The position numbers and the translations under genes are program-made. The notes below the pieces were generated by a model that was given only the letters and a program-made list of their open reading frames with translations, did no database searches and was not told the origin of the DNA. Below are positions 8,801-17,055 of a DNA stretch of 35,701 nucleotides, piece after piece. This DNA comes from CAZDHT01 sp964505325 (lineage in GTDB: Bacteria; Planctomycetota; PUPC01), in assembly GCA_964505325.1 (NCBI GenBank), contig CAZDHT010000022.1, positions 1 through 35,701 on the forward strand. The letters are read 5' to 3'. Positions within the stretch are counted from its first letter, which is position 1, and the number at the start of each line of letters is the position of its first letter.

Positions 8801-11260
8801 GTCCGGCCGGTCGAGGCCGAAGACGAGTGGCGCCCGCACCGCGCCTCGGGCGCGGTGCAACTCGACGTCGACTGCACAGACCGCAAGCTTGAACTAACCG
8901 TGGAGGCTCCGGAGCACGTGCGCCCGGAGCGCGAGATCGAGGTCGCGGTCCGGGCGATGACCGGCGGCCGGCCGAAGCCGGGAACGGCCGTGATTATCGC
9001 GGCGGTGGACGAGGGGGTCCTCGCCCTCACCGGCCACAGGACGCCGTCCCCGTGGAAATTCTTTTGCGGGGCCCGGCGCCTTGGGGTGGAGGAGTACGAC
9101 ATGTTCTCGCGGCTGGCGCCGGAGCTCGCCGCCTGGAGGGTGGGCAAGCGCGCCGAGCCCGGCGGCGACGGCGGAGCGGAGCAGGAGGAATCGGAGTTCG
9201 TCCGCCGCCTGAGCCCCATCCAGGCCAGGCGCGTCAGGACCGCCGTCCTCTACGCCGGCGCGCTGACGACCGGCGAGGACGGGCTGGCCCGCGCCAGGTT
9301 CAAGCTGCCCGAGTACCTGGGCGAGCTGCGCCTCATGGCCTGGGCCGCGAACGGCGCCCAGTTCGGCTCGACCGAGAAGCCGCTCCCGGTGAAGAGCCCG
9401 ATTATGGCCCGAGCCTCGTGGCCCCGGTTCCTCGCGCCGGGCGATGAGTTCGAACTCCCCGTCACCGTCTTCAACCGGACGGCCGGCAACGGGGCCGTGA
9501 AAATCACACTCTCCTCCGACGGCCCCCTCCACCCCTCCGGAAAGCTGTCTGAAAGCGCCGAGGTCCCCGCGGGGGGCGAGCGGACCGTCCGCCTGAGCCT
9601 CTGCGCCACCGGCGTGGGCAAGATCAGCGCGCGGGTCACGGCGTCGCTGGGCAACGAGAGCTATCGCGAGTCCGTGGAAATCCCCGTCCGGCCGGCGGTG
9701 GCATTTGCCCGGACGGCCGGCTCGATGGTCATCGCAGGCCCCGGCGAGAAGCGTGTCACGGTCGGCGGCGACTTCATTCCCGGCACGGACAGGTGCTCGG
9801 TGGTGTTCGCCGCAAGCCCGGTGGTCGAGCTGACCGGCGCGCTCCACTACCTCCTGGAGTACCCCTACGGCTGTGTTGAGCAGACCACGTCGAAGATGGT
9901 CCCGCTGGTTTATCTGCGCGACCTGGCCGAGCTTGCCCGGCCTCAGTCGGTCGGCTCAGAGGAGATCGAGGAGATGCTGCGGGCCGGCTTCGTGCAACTG
10001 CACACGATGCAGACCCACTGCGGCGGGTTGGCCACGTGGCCGGGCGGATCGAGTCCCTACCCGTGGGGCAGCCTGTATGCGGCAGACCTGCTGGTTGAGG
10101 CAAGGAAAGCCGGCTACGAAGTTCCCAAAGCTCTGCTGGACCCGCTGCTCGAGTATGTACAGTCGAAGGTCCAGAGGTGGGCTTCGTCGCGCGACGGGAA
10201 GGGACGCCCGGACCTGTTCGGTCACGCGGCCTATGCCTGTTATGTTCTGGCGCGGGCTGGTCGGCCGGCTTACGCGTGGATGGCGCGGCTGGAAGAGGTG
10301 CTGCGCGAGAGCGACAAGACGAAGAGGGCGCTGCCCGTTACGGCGCGGTTCCATCTCGCCGCTGCCTACCTCGCGGCCGGTCAGCGAAAGGCGGCAAAGA
10401 GCTTCGTCGCGCTGGCCCGGCCCGCGGCCAAGGTGCGCCAGGCAGGCGGCTATCTGGGCTCCCCGGTCCGTGAGGCCGCGGTTATGCTTTCGGTGCTGCT
10501 CGACCTGGACGCGGAGTCCCCCCAGATTCCCGCGCTGGCCCATCGCCTGAAGACGAACCTGCGCCTGGGTGCGTGGGGAACGACGCAGGAGAACGCCTTC
10601 GCCCTGCAGTCGCTCGGCAAGTACGCCCGACGGCTTGGCGTATCGCCTGAAGCGGAAGCTGCGGTCACCCTTCCCGACGGCTCGACGCGCAAGTTCCAGG
10701 CGAGGGAAGGACTCCTCCTGGATCAGATCGGGGCGGGCCAGTCGGTGCGCGTCAAAGTGGAGGGGAATGCCAGGCTGTATGCGTTCTGGCACGCCGAGGG
10801 AATCCCGAAGCAGGGCCAGGCCATCGAAGAAGACTCCGGGATTTCAATACGCCGGACGTTTCTGGCCGCGGATGGCAAGAGCGCCGCCGACCCGGCGGAC
10901 CTTGTCCAAGGGAGGCTGTATCAGGTCCGCCTGGCAGTGACGGCGGATCGCTCGGTCAGCAACCTGGTGATTACTGACCTCTTGGCCGCCGGACTGGAGG
11001 TGGAGAACCCGAACCTGCGCGGCTCGGCACGGCGGGAAGTGCAGGAGGGCCGAAACCGGCTGGCCGTGGACCACGTCGAGCGGCGGGACGACCGGGTGCT
11101 GGTGTTCGGCCGGCTCCGCGGCGGACGGTCGGAGTTCCGCTACGTCGTGCGTGCCGTAACCGCCGGCACGTTCGTCCTGCCCGCCGCCGAGGTCTCGTGC
11201 ATGTACGACCCCGCCCTGTATAGCGTGCACGGACAAGGCACAGTGAGGATCAGACCATGA
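5849..11260 (+). CDS. Bacterial alpha-2-macroglobulin family protein
   Basis: A 1803-residue envelope protein related to E. coli YfhM/ECAM, thought to trap foreign proteases in the periplasm with a reactive thioester. The N-terminus has a basic stretch and a membrane segment (about residues 23-43). Big-like and macroglobulin domains follow, including the MG motif YEVFVFPERGVYRAGD at about residue 557. The central A2M signature GELRLMAWAANGAQFGSTEK lies near residue 1160. The helical thioester domain starts near 1330, with YPYGCVEQTTS placing the thioester Cys at 1342 and Gln at 1345, so the reactive bond can form. The frame is open upstream to 5468, but ATG 5849 has GGAGGG nine bases upstream and sits just before the membrane anchor. 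Its TGA overlaps the ATG of the penicillin-binding protein gene, the usual partner of this family. Somewhat longer than E. coli YfhM. Confidence 0.92.
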   Translation: MQHPKLSRSSVRDPIRRRRFSWRAAFFTLNVVGLALIFWHVCAARPPSGKLAATLISPFEGESPTDIHRVVVRLSAPLDPGTVKDDALTLAPSVPGKVALKGDQDLHLRLARPLRKATRYQVRISRKLCGLRGERPDGELLYFTTVPLTVEDVSQAKIEAGRSSVIAIRFSGPVDPRELARHLKLRDPDNRPVSFTLVGSKPDATVRIRIPRVDSEQVQVLISGELTGTDGPLPLGNRSLHIVKVSTKLRFLGMRARYRRSRPCVEIRANSPIAPSAAKLFVKIDPPVVHTFDADDQGLRILGKFKPGQRYAVTLKAGLLADAAGTLDKELTRAVWFPDRPKSLRFAFGSGYLSPRGLLKVPIRSVNVKSAKLAVRRLYASNLVEYALRSDGETPWSLATGLGDREIRIEDRRNEDVETLVDLRAPAGADPRGVFGLMVRRPGDYWTRDSAVIVVTDLGLSARLAERRALVWVTSIASARPAAGVEVTVYSDRRQKMGVALSDSNGIADVKLRQVPAGEEPALVVAARTGELTYMTLARNCRSRGHASASGRPYLSKGYEVFVFPERGVYRAGDTARISAFVRGVANETPPPMPLELVVKKPNGRELLRKSVMSDRAGRLVTDVAIPRGAPGGRYRAAYHLPGKQEPLDGTHFRVADYVPRTLRMKLTAPVEPLAASRPLEIRARVEHLFGDAACGLKTTCRARYRAAGFRPQGWSSYGFGDGREKTGTSRLDLPEKKLDESGNAAFELKTPKVAAQAAIRVDVEVEVREQGGRALTEMLSRRLDPWPFYVGIKAPETEVVPGEAASFSLAAVRPDGKPCAKGRRFTAALCRVSFSNVLRRRGSGRLEYEWTRHETLVAKTEGHFAQGLAQVTLTPQHAGPHRLTAECAGGCAATADFYVSGSGPQWAVADPEQLQLRLDRKSYRPGDVAKLHIQSPFGGSALVCVETDRVVAQRVIELPSGEGTQEFVVDEAWRPNVYLTATVVRPVEAEDEWRPHRASGAVQLDVDCTDRKLELTVEAPEHVRPEREIEVAVRAMTGGRPKPGTAVIIAAVDEGVLALTGHRTPSPWKFFCGARRLGVEEYDMFSRLAPELAAWRVGKRAEPGGDGGAEQEESEFVRRLSPIQARRVRTAVLYAGALTTGEDGLARARFKLPEYLGELRLMAWAANGAQFGSTEKPLPVKSPIMARASWPRFLAPGDEFELPVTVFNRTAGNGAVKITLSSDGPLHPSGKLSESAEVPAGGERTVRLSLCATGVGKISARVTASLGNESYRESVEIPVRPAVAFARTAGSMVIAGPGEKRVTVGGDFIPGTDRCSVVFAASPVVELTGALHYLLEYPYGCVEQTTSKMVPLVYLRDLAELARPQSVGSEEIEEMLRAGFVQLHTMQTHCGGLATWPGGSSPYPWGSLYAADLLVEARKAGYEVPKALLDPLLEYVQSKVQRWASSRDGKGRPDLFGHAAYACYVLARAGRPAYAWMARLEEVLRESDKTKRALPVTARFHLAAAYLAAGQRKAAKSFVALARPAAKVRQAGGYLGSPVREAAVMLSVLLDLDAESPQIPALAHRLKTNLRLGAWGTTQENAFALQSLGKYARRLGVSPEAEAAVTLPDGSTRKFQAREGLLLDQIGAGQSVRVKVEGNARLYAFWHAEGIPKQGQAIEEDSGISIRRTFLAADGKSAADPADLVQGRLYQVRLAVTADRSVSNLVITDLLAAGLEVENPNLRGSARREVQEGRNRLAVDHVERRDDRVLVFGRLRGGRSEFRYVVRAVTAGTFVLPAAEVSCMYDPALYSVHGQGTVRIRP

Positions 11261-13512
11261 GCAAGAGCCATGCGCCGAGGCGCAAGTGGCGGCGGCGCCT
11301 CGAGCGCGCCGCAGGTGCCGCCGTGGCTGGCGCGGCCTTGCTCGCACTCACGCTGTACACGCTTCATCTTGCCTTTCCGTTCCCGGCCGAGCGGCTGGTG
11401 GAGGCCCAGTCGGGCGGGTCGGCGTTCATCCAGGACCGCGACGGCGGGGTCATCGCGTGGCGCGTCGATGCAACGGAAGCGTGGCGACTGCCGGTGCGGC
11501 TCGAAGACATCTCGCCGTGGCTGATCAAGGCGACCATCGCCGCGGAAGACAAGCGGTTCTGGCGCCACTGCGGGGTCGATCCCCTGGCGCTGGCGCGCGC
11601 CGTCCGCCAGAACGTCACGAACTTCCGGCGCGTGTCCGGCGCCTCGACGATCACGATGCAGAACATCCGCCTGCTCTGGCCGCGGCGGCGGACGTACTGG
11701 GCCAAGTGCGTGGAAGCCTTCCGCGCCGTGCAACTCGAGCAGAACGCAACGAAGGGCGACGTCATTCAGCTCTACGTGAACCTGGCGCCGTACGGCGGCA
11801 ACGTCATCGGGGTCGGCGCCGCCGCCCGGCGGTACTTCGGCAAACGCGCGGCGGAGCTTTCCCTCGCCGAGGCGGCGCTGCTCGCGGGCATTCCGCAGCG
11901 TCCGGCCCGGTTCAATCCCCGCAAGCACCTCGACCACGCGCTCAAGCGGCGCGAGTTCGTCCTGAGCCGAATGCGCGAGCTCGGTCTGGCATCTGACGAT
12001 GAGGTCCGCGCCGCCGAGCGGGGGCACATCGAGATCTGCCCGCCGCAGCGTCGGACGGAGGCGCCACGATTCGCAGACTATGTCCTGGCTCTGCGCAACG
12101 GAAACGGCGGTGCCATTCGGACCACCCTCGATCCGCGAATCCAAATCGTGGCGCGCGGGGTGGTATCCGAACACGCGGCCAAGCTAAGGGCGACGGGAAT
12201 CGACGGGGTGGCGGCGGTGGTCGTGGGCGTCGGGGCCTCCGACCTGCTCGCCATGGTCGGCTCGGCCGACCCGACCGATCGCCGGACCGGGTCCGTCAAC
12301 GGTGCCATTGCGCGGCGCCAGCCCGGCTCTCTCCTGAAGCCGTTCATCTATGCCGCCGCGTTCGACTCCGGCCTGCTCACGCCGCAGTCGGTCGTCTACG
12401 ACGTTCCATCCTCATGGTCCGGCTACCGGCCGCGAAACATGGACCGCGGATACCTGGGCCCCGTCTCGGCGGCGGAGGCGCTGGCCGGGTCGCGCAACGT
12501 TCCGGCGGTCAGGCTGCTCGGCGCGTTGGGTGCTTCGCGGCTCGCCACCGACATCAAGCGGATGGGGCTGAACGTAAGGTCGGCCGAGGAACGCTGCGGC
12601 CTGTCGCTGGCGCTCGGCACGGCCGAAGTCCGGCTCATCGACATCGCCAACGCGTACGCGACGCTCGCCCGGCTCGGCCGGTGGCGCCGGCTCCGCGTCT
12701 TCGCCGAAGAAGACCCCGGCCGTGCGGAGCGGGTCTACTCGCCGGGCGCGGCGTACCTGACGCTTCGGTCGCTCGGCGCCGCAGACCCCGGCCGGCGGGG
12801 TCGTCCGGTGTGGAAGACGGGGACGAGTTGGAACTACCGCGACGCGTGGGCGGTAACGATCACGCCGGAGCATGTCGCGGCGGTGTGGTGTGGCAAGCAC
12901 TCCGGACGGGGGCATCCGGGGCTGATCGGAGCGCAGGCGGCGCTGCCATTGGCCATCGAGATCGCAGAACGAATCTCGGGGCGGGAGACCGGCAGCTGGC
13001 CCCGCCCGCCGGGCGTGGGGGTTCGCCGGGTCTGCGCGGTGTCGGGTGCACCGCCGACGGCCGCGTGCCCGCACACCGTCGCCGCCGAGTACCTGCCAGG
13101 CGTGAGCGGTGATGCCCCGTGCGCCATTCATCGCGTCACCCACCGCGGCGGGAAGCGGCGCGCAGTGACGGTCTGGCCGCCCGCGGTGGCGAGTTACCTG
13201 GCTTCCCGCGGAAGAGCGAACACCGCCGCGGCGCGCCCGTCCGTCAGGATCTCGTCTCCGGTGGACGGCGGCGAGTACATTCTTCCTTCGCGCGCCGATG
13301 CCACGTCGCGGGTCCTCGGCCTCGCCGCCGAGGTTCCGCCAGGCGCCGGGCACGTCTACTGGTTCCTCGACGGTGAGTTCCTGAAGAAGGCGCCCGCGGG
13401 AGAGCCCGTCCGCTGGCGGATGGCGCCGGGCCGCCACGAACTAATCGCCAGCGACGACGCCGGCGCATCCGCTCGGGCGCGGTTCTCCGTCATCCGCGCC
13501 GACGCCAAATAG
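11257..13512 (+). CDS. pbpC: Penicillin-binding protein 1C
   Basis: A bifunctional peptidoglycan synthase of 751 residues anchored in the inner membrane (segment about 18-40). The GT51 transglycosylase domain carries IAAEDKRFWRH (catalytic Glu97) and GASTITMQ. The transpeptidase domain carries the S-x-x-K motif SLLK (Ser358, Lys361), SRN (Ser412-Asn414) and KTG (Lys520). The C-terminal 90 or so residues (SSPVDGGEYILPSRAD onward) fit the BiPBP_C beta domain typical of PBP1C. All catalytic residues are present. Translation is coupled to the alpha-2-macroglobulin gene by an ATGA overlap, with GAGGA eight bases before the start. In known bacteria this pair is proposed to repair the wall after breach while the macroglobulin traps attacking proteases. 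The gene ends 19 bases before a convergent gene. Confidence 0.93.
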   Translation: MSKSHAPRRKWRRRLERAAGAAVAGAALLALTLYTLHLAFPFPAERLVEAQSGGSAFIQDRDGGVIAWRVDATEAWRLPVRLEDISPWLIKATIAAEDKRFWRHCGVDPLALARAVRQNVTNFRRVSGASTITMQNIRLLWPRRRTYWAKCVEAFRAVQLEQNATKGDVIQLYVNLAPYGGNVIGVGAAARRYFGKRAAELSLAEAALLAGIPQRPARFNPRKHLDHALKRREFVLSRMRELGLASDDEVRAAERGHIEICPPQRRTEAPRFADYVLALRNGNGGAIRTTLDPRIQIVARGVVSEHAAKLRATGIDGVAAVVVGVGASDLLAMVGSADPTDRRTGSVNGAIARRQPGSLLKPFIYAAAFDSGLLTPQSVVYDVPSSWSGYRPRNMDRGYLGPVSAAEALAGSRNVPAVRLLGALGASRLATDIKRMGLNVRSAEERCGLSLALGTAEVRLIDIANAYATLARLGRWRRLRVFAEEDPGRAERVYSPGAAYLTLRSLGAADPGRRGRPVWKTGTSWNYRDAWAVTITPEHVAAVWCGKHSGRGHPGLIGAQAALPLAIEIAERISGRETGSWPRPPGVGVRRVCAVSGAPPTAACPHTVAAEYLPGVSGDAPCAIHRVTHRGGKRRAVTVWPPAVASYLASRGRANTAAARPSVRISSPVDGGEYILPSRADATSRVLGLAAEVPPGAGHVYWFLDGEFLKKAPAGEPVRWRMAPGRHELIASDDAGASARARFSVIRADAK

Positions 13513-13526
13513 CCGAAGCACTCGGC
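13512..13526. terminator. Hairpin between convergent genes
   Basis: A perfect inverted repeat GCCGA-AGCAC-TCGGC lies in the 19-bp gap between the convergent pbpC and amidohydrolase genes. A wider alternative pairing GACGCC (13501-13506) with GGCGTC (13524-13529) is also possible. No T-tract follows on either side, so it may be a weak bidirectional terminator at best. Confidence 0.3.
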
Positions 13527-13531
13527 GTCGC

Positions 13532-14392
13532 TCACGACTCTCCAGGACGCAACGCGCGGTGCTCGATCTCAGCGGAGGACGTGCCGACGAAACGGCGCAG
13601 GTTCCCGCCGAAGACCGCGTCGACCGTCTCCTGCGAGAGCCCCAGCTCGGCGTAGATGGCGCGGTCCCGCTCGATCCATTCCCGCGTCCACCGGTGATTG
13701 TAGTCGTTGGCGCAGCAGTCGGTCCCGAAGATGACGTTGTGCTCGACGTCATAACCGACCGTGAACAGTTTCGTGAGCGCGTCGCGGCGGTAGATGGGCG
13801 GGGTCCCGGGGGTCACGTCGATGAACATCTCGGCGAGGCCGGGCCGACTGGAATGTGCGTTGAGGAACTTGCCGTAAACGGCGATACACTCGTCGTACCA
13901 CGGCCAAGAGATGTGGGCCAGGCAGAACTTCAGGCCGTCGACCTCGAGCAGCGCCTCGAATCCGACCGGGCGGCTGTACTGGCCGGACGGCCTGCCGTCC
14001 CACAAGATGCCTGAGTGGAACAGGATTGGTTTGCCGGCCTTGGCGATCTCGCGGTAGACCGGCATTGCTCGCCCGTCTCCCGGATAGTGGCGGCCGCAGA
14101 TCACCTTGAATCCGTTGACGCCGCGCTCGACCGCGCGCCCGACCTGGCCGATCGCGTCGTCCTCGACCGGGTCGATCCAGTAGAACGGATAGAGGTCCTG
14201 CTCGCCCTCGGCCCAGGAGAGGAGACAATCGAGTCGCCGCTCCGCGTCGTCGGCGGCATCGCCGCTGCGGAAGCTCGTCGGCGGGGGCGAGAGCACGACC
14301 GCGCCGTCCACCCCAGCTTGCCTCATCTGCTCACGAAACTTGGCCCGGTCGACGTCTCCCTGCCGGATGTGTACGTGTCCGTCAAGTATCAT
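13532..14392 (-). CDS. Amidohydrolase family protein A (TIM-barrel metal hydrolase/decarboxylase)
   Basis: A cytoplasmic 286-residue enzyme of the amidohydrolase-2 type. It starts with the H-x-H metal motif in DGHVHI (His6, His8), followed by GFKVICGRHYPGD, FHSG (His126), LAHIS (His160) and FGTDCC (Asp225), the normal set of ligands for this fold. There is no signal peptide. The start at 14392 has GAGGAGG eight bases upstream. It is the last gene of a six-gene minus-strand operon. The family covers hydrolases and decarboxylases such as ACMSD, dihydroxybenzoate decarboxylases and lactonases of 4-carboxymuconolactone or sugar acids; the substrate cannot be fixed from sequence. The operon partners (oxidoreductase, sugar-lyase-like proteins) make a lactone or sugar-acid substrate plausible, which is inference. 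Confidence 0.8.
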   Translation of the reverse strand: MILDGHVHIRQGDVDRAKFREQMRQAGVDGAVVLSPPPTSFRSGDAADDAERRLDCLLSWAEGEQDLYPFYWIDPVEDDAIGQVGRAVERGVNGFKVICGRHYPGDGRAMPVYREIAKAGKPILFHSGILWDGRPSGQYSRPVGFEALLEVDGLKFCLAHISWPWYDECIAVYGKFLNAHSSRPGLAEMFIDVTPGTPPIYRRDALTKLFTVGYDVEHNVIFGTDCCANDYNHRWTREWIERDRAIYAELGLSQETVDAVFGGNLRRFVGTSSAEIEHRALRPGES

Positions 14393-14440
14393 GTTGCTTT
14401 CCTCCTCTGTCTCTGCCTTTTGCGTTCGCGCGGCCGGAGC

Positions 14441-15226
14441 CTACTTCCGAATCCTGCCCAGGATCCGCCGCGCGTTGGCGGAAAGAACCCTTATCTTGTC
14501 CTCCTCGGGCAGCCTGGCGGCGAGCACTTTGCCCACCTGCTGCGTGATGCTGAGGAATATGGCGTCGGAGCCCCACACCACTTTGTCCACGCCGGCGCCC
14601 TCGACGAGCCGCTCGACGAGGCCGCGCGGGCCCGTGCTGAAGCACACGTCGAGGTAGATGTTCTCGAACTCCTGCGCGATCTTGACGTACTCCGCCTCGT
14701 TCGCCGCGCCGGAGTGCGCCAGCAACAGGCTGGCGTCCGGGAATTTCGCCGCCAGCACGCGGAACTGCTCGAACTCCTCGTCCCGGCCCCACGTATGGAA
14801 CAGCACGGGCATCCGGCGCTCGTTTGCGATGGCCAGCGCCGGCTCATACTTCGGCTCGTCGTACGGGATGCCGTTGGCGTTGTGCAGCTTGAGCCCGACG
14901 AAGCCGTTCGCGACGCCGCGCTCCATCTCCTCACGGACCGCTTCCTCGCTCGTGGGCAGCAGGACGACGTAGCCCAGGATGCGGCCCGGGAAGGCGCGCA
15001 TCGCGTCGAGGACTGCTTCGTTGCCAAGGCCGGGCCGGCTGAACAGACAGCGGACGTGGCTGACAACGATCGACTCGATCCCGACGCGATCCATCGCTGC
15101 CACCAGGGTCGCGGGCGACAGATCCGGGATGCAGAACTCGACGCGGCCGAGGTGGCCGTGCATGTCGATGATGCCGACGCCGGCCAGACACTCGCCGCGG
15201 CGGGCACGTTCGAGCAGGGTCGTCAT
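14441..15226 (-). CDS. Amidohydrolase family protein B
   Basis: A 261-residue cytoplasmic TIM-barrel protein of the amidohydrolase-2 family, with an intact ligand set: IIDMHGHLG (His23, His25), VLFHTWG (His144), LLLAHSG (His171) and VVWGSDAIF (Asp221). The frame is open further upstream, but ATG 15226 overlaps the stop of the preceding gene (ATGA), has GGAGG about ten bases upstream and begins just before the first strand, so I chose it. It follows a degenerate paralogue with which translation is coupled, and precedes a third paralogue by 48 bases. Substrate unknown; the family suggests hydrolysis or decarboxylation of a small cyclic or acidic compound. Confidence 0.78.
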   Translation of the reverse strand: MTTLLERARRGECLAGVGIIDMHGHLGRVEFCIPDLSPATLVAAMDRVGIESIVVSHVRCLFSRPGLGNEAVLDAMRAFPGRILGYVVLLPTSEEAVREEMERGVANGFVGLKLHNANGIPYDEPKYEPALAIANERRMPVLFHTWGRDEEFEQFRVLAAKFPDASLLLAHSGAANEAEYVKIAQEFENIYLDVCFSTGPRGLVERLVEGAGVDKVVWGSDAIFLSITQQVGKVLAARLPEEDKIRVLSANARRILGRIRK

Positions 15227-15975
15227 CGCGCGATGGCCTCCATCAGGCGCTCGAAATTGCCGGAGCCGATCTTCACCTTGTCCTCGTCCGAAAGGTCCGC
15301 GTACATCAGTTGCGTGACGGCCATCCCCGCTTCGGACTCGGGGAAGCCGGTGCCGAACAGCACCCGGCCGGCGCCGGCCCGCTGGACGAGCTGCTCGATG
15401 CCGGCGTGCACGGCGAATCGGAAGCCCATAGCGGCGTGCACGTTGCGAAACGTTTCCATCAGCGGCAGGATCATACGCTGCGACCGGTAAGCCAGACCTG
15501 CAAGGATGATGGGCAGCTCGGGGTACTTGCCGGCCAAGTCGCCGACCTGTTCGAGGGTAAAGTCGCGTTCGAGGCAGAACACGGGCAGGCGGCGTTCTTC
15601 GAGAGCCCGAAACAGCCGCCCGCACGCCCAGTCGCGCAGCACCCATCCATCCTTGCCCGGCCGCAGGGACGCCGCGCCGGCGCCGTGAGCAACCGCATCC
15701 GCGACCTGATCCTCCTCCGGCGCGAGATCATACGCGGTGTTGGGCACGACCACCGGACACGGCACCAGGGCGTCGTGCGCGTCGCACGCCTCGAACAGCG
15801 CCGCGTTGTCGGCGGGCACGTCCCGCTCCTGCTCGTCGGGCACGATGCGCGCCAGAGACCGGTCGATGGACAGGTGCGCCATCTCGTCCAGCAGCTCGTC
15901 GAGCGCGACGCTCTCGGCCTTTCCGGTCGGCAGTCCGCCGAATCCGGTTTGCACGTCGAACAGCGGAACGGTCAT
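15223..15975 (-). CDS. Amidohydrolase-fold protein C lacking metal ligands (probable pseudoenzyme)
   Basis: A 250-residue protein that aligns by eye along its whole length with amidohydrolase B (LFDVQTGFGG against IIDMHGHLG; VLFGTGFPE against VVWGSDAIF). Each position where the relative has a metal ligand is changed: the two His of H-x-H are Gln9 and Gly11, the third His is Leu135, the fourth is Gly160, and the Asp is Gly210. Otherwise it keeps length, hydrophobic strands and an intact frame, so it does not look like decay. It is coupled on both sides by ATGA overlaps (stop of the oxidoreductase upstream, start of amidohydrolase B downstream) and has GGAG seven bases before its start. A regulatory or structural subunit of a hetero-oligomer with B is a reasonable guess; a metal-independent lactonase is the alternative. 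Confidence 0.75.
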   Translation of the reverse strand: MTVPLFDVQTGFGGLPTGKAESVALDELLDEMAHLSIDRSLARIVPDEQERDVPADNAALFEACDAHDALVPCPVVVPNTAYDLAPEEDQVADAVAHGAGAASLRPGKDGWVLRDWACGRLFRALEERRLPVFCLERDFTLEQVGDLAGKYPELPIILAGLAYRSQRMILPLMETFRNVHAAMGFRFAVHAGIEQLVQRAGAGRVLFGTGFPESEAGMAVTQLMYADLSDEDKVKIGSGNFERLMEAIAR

Positions 15976-17042
15976 GCGTCATCTCCGTAGCGGAACAGGA
16001 CGCCGAGACATTCCTTCGGTCGGTTGAGAATCAGCTCATACGCCGCGGCGGCATCCTCGACGGGGAACTCGTGGGTGATGAGCCTGTCGACGTTGAGCTT
16101 GCCCTCGCCGATCATTCGAAGCACTTCTTCCATGTTCCGGCCTTCGGTCCAGCGCACGTGGCTGTACGGGATCGGCTCGCAGTCCTCCTCGTGATGCGGA
16201 TCGTAGCGGCCGACGCCGGCGGCGCGGGCGATGACCAGCCGCGCCTCCTTAGCGAAGAACGGGCCGCGCGGGAAGCTGAGGTCCGGCGCGCCGACGATGG
16301 AGACCACGCCCTTGTCGCGCACCAGGTTCAGGCCTTCGAGCAGCGCGGTGTTGCCGGTGCCGCGCCCCGAGCAGACCACCGCGGCATCAAACCCGCCCGA
16401 CCGGCCGGGTTCCTCCGGCGCGCCGCCCAGGTCCACGGCCCGCTTCAGCGCCCGCTCGATGGAATCGGGTTCTCCGGCCTTCACGGCGCCGTGGGCGCCC
16501 AGCTCCATCGCCAGCTCGAGCAGCTTCTCCGAGTGACTGAACGCGACCACCCGGTACCCGGCCGCCGTGGCGATTTGCGCGGTGATCTGGCCGACGAGGC
16601 CCATCCCGATGATCCCGACGACCTCGCCAAACGACAGCTCGCACAGGCGCAGCCCGTTCAGGCCGAACGTGCTGACGCCGACGAACGCCGCCTGCCGCGC
16701 CGTCACGTTCTCCGGGCACGGCGCGGTCAGCGTCTCCGGCATAGCGCACACCGACTGGTGATCGGCGAACCCGCCGCCGTAGCAGCCGACCAGTTGGCCC
16801 GGTTTGAACCGCCTTGCGCCTTCGCCCGCTTCGCGGATGATGCCCGAGTTGCTGTACCCGATCCGTCTCGGCCCCTTGCCCTTGGCTTCGGGCTTGGCCT
16901 GGTTGCGGATGTGGGTGGACTCGGTACCGGCGCTGATCAGCGAGAACTGCGTGTCGGTGATGTACCAACGCGGCCTCAACTCCGGCGCCGGTTCGTCCTT
17001 CACCGAAACCGAGCCGCCTTCCTCGACCCAAACCTTCTTCAT
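15972..17042 (-). CDS. Medium-chain dehydrogenase/reductase (MDR) family oxidoreductase
   Basis: A 356-residue cytoplasmic NAD(P)-dependent oxidoreductase. The GroES-like part includes FSLISAGTEST and IGYSNSGIIREAGEG. The Rossmann part has the dinucleotide motif VGIIGMGLVGQ (G-x-G-x-x-G) at about residues 141-151 and a C-terminal LITHEFPVEDAAAAYELI, typical of the family. The catalytic zinc Cys usually found after the first strand is replaced by SAGTE, as in a subset of sugar-related MDRs, so it may be zinc-independent. Its start has AGAGG six bases upstream, its stop overlaps the next gene, and it follows the jelly-roll gene across a 96-bp gap that holds a long imperfect hairpin. It probably oxidises a sugar or polyol derivative in the pathway encoded here (inference). 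Confidence 0.82.
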   Translation of the reverse strand: MKKVWVEEGGSVSVKDEPAPELRPRWYITDTQFSLISAGTESTHIRNQAKPEAKGKGPRRIGYSNSGIIREAGEGARRFKPGQLVGCYGGGFADHQSVCAMPETLTAPCPENVTARQAAFVGVSTFGLNGLRLCELSFGEVVGIIGMGLVGQITAQIATAAGYRVVAFSHSEKLLELAMELGAHGAVKAGEPDSIERALKRAVDLGGAPEEPGRSGGFDAAVVCSGRGTGNTALLEGLNLVRDKGVVSIVGAPDLSFPRGPFFAKEARLVIARAAGVGRYDPHHEEDCEPIPYSHVRWTEGRNMEEVLRMIGEGKLNVDRLITHEFPVEDAAAAYELILNRPKECLGVLFRYGDDA

Positions 17043-17055
17043 GTGTTGCCTCTCA

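Noticed and set aside
14015..15490. 491-codon plus-strand open frame opposite the amidohydrolases
   Set aside because: Shadow of genes with intact family motifs and coupled starts on the other strand.
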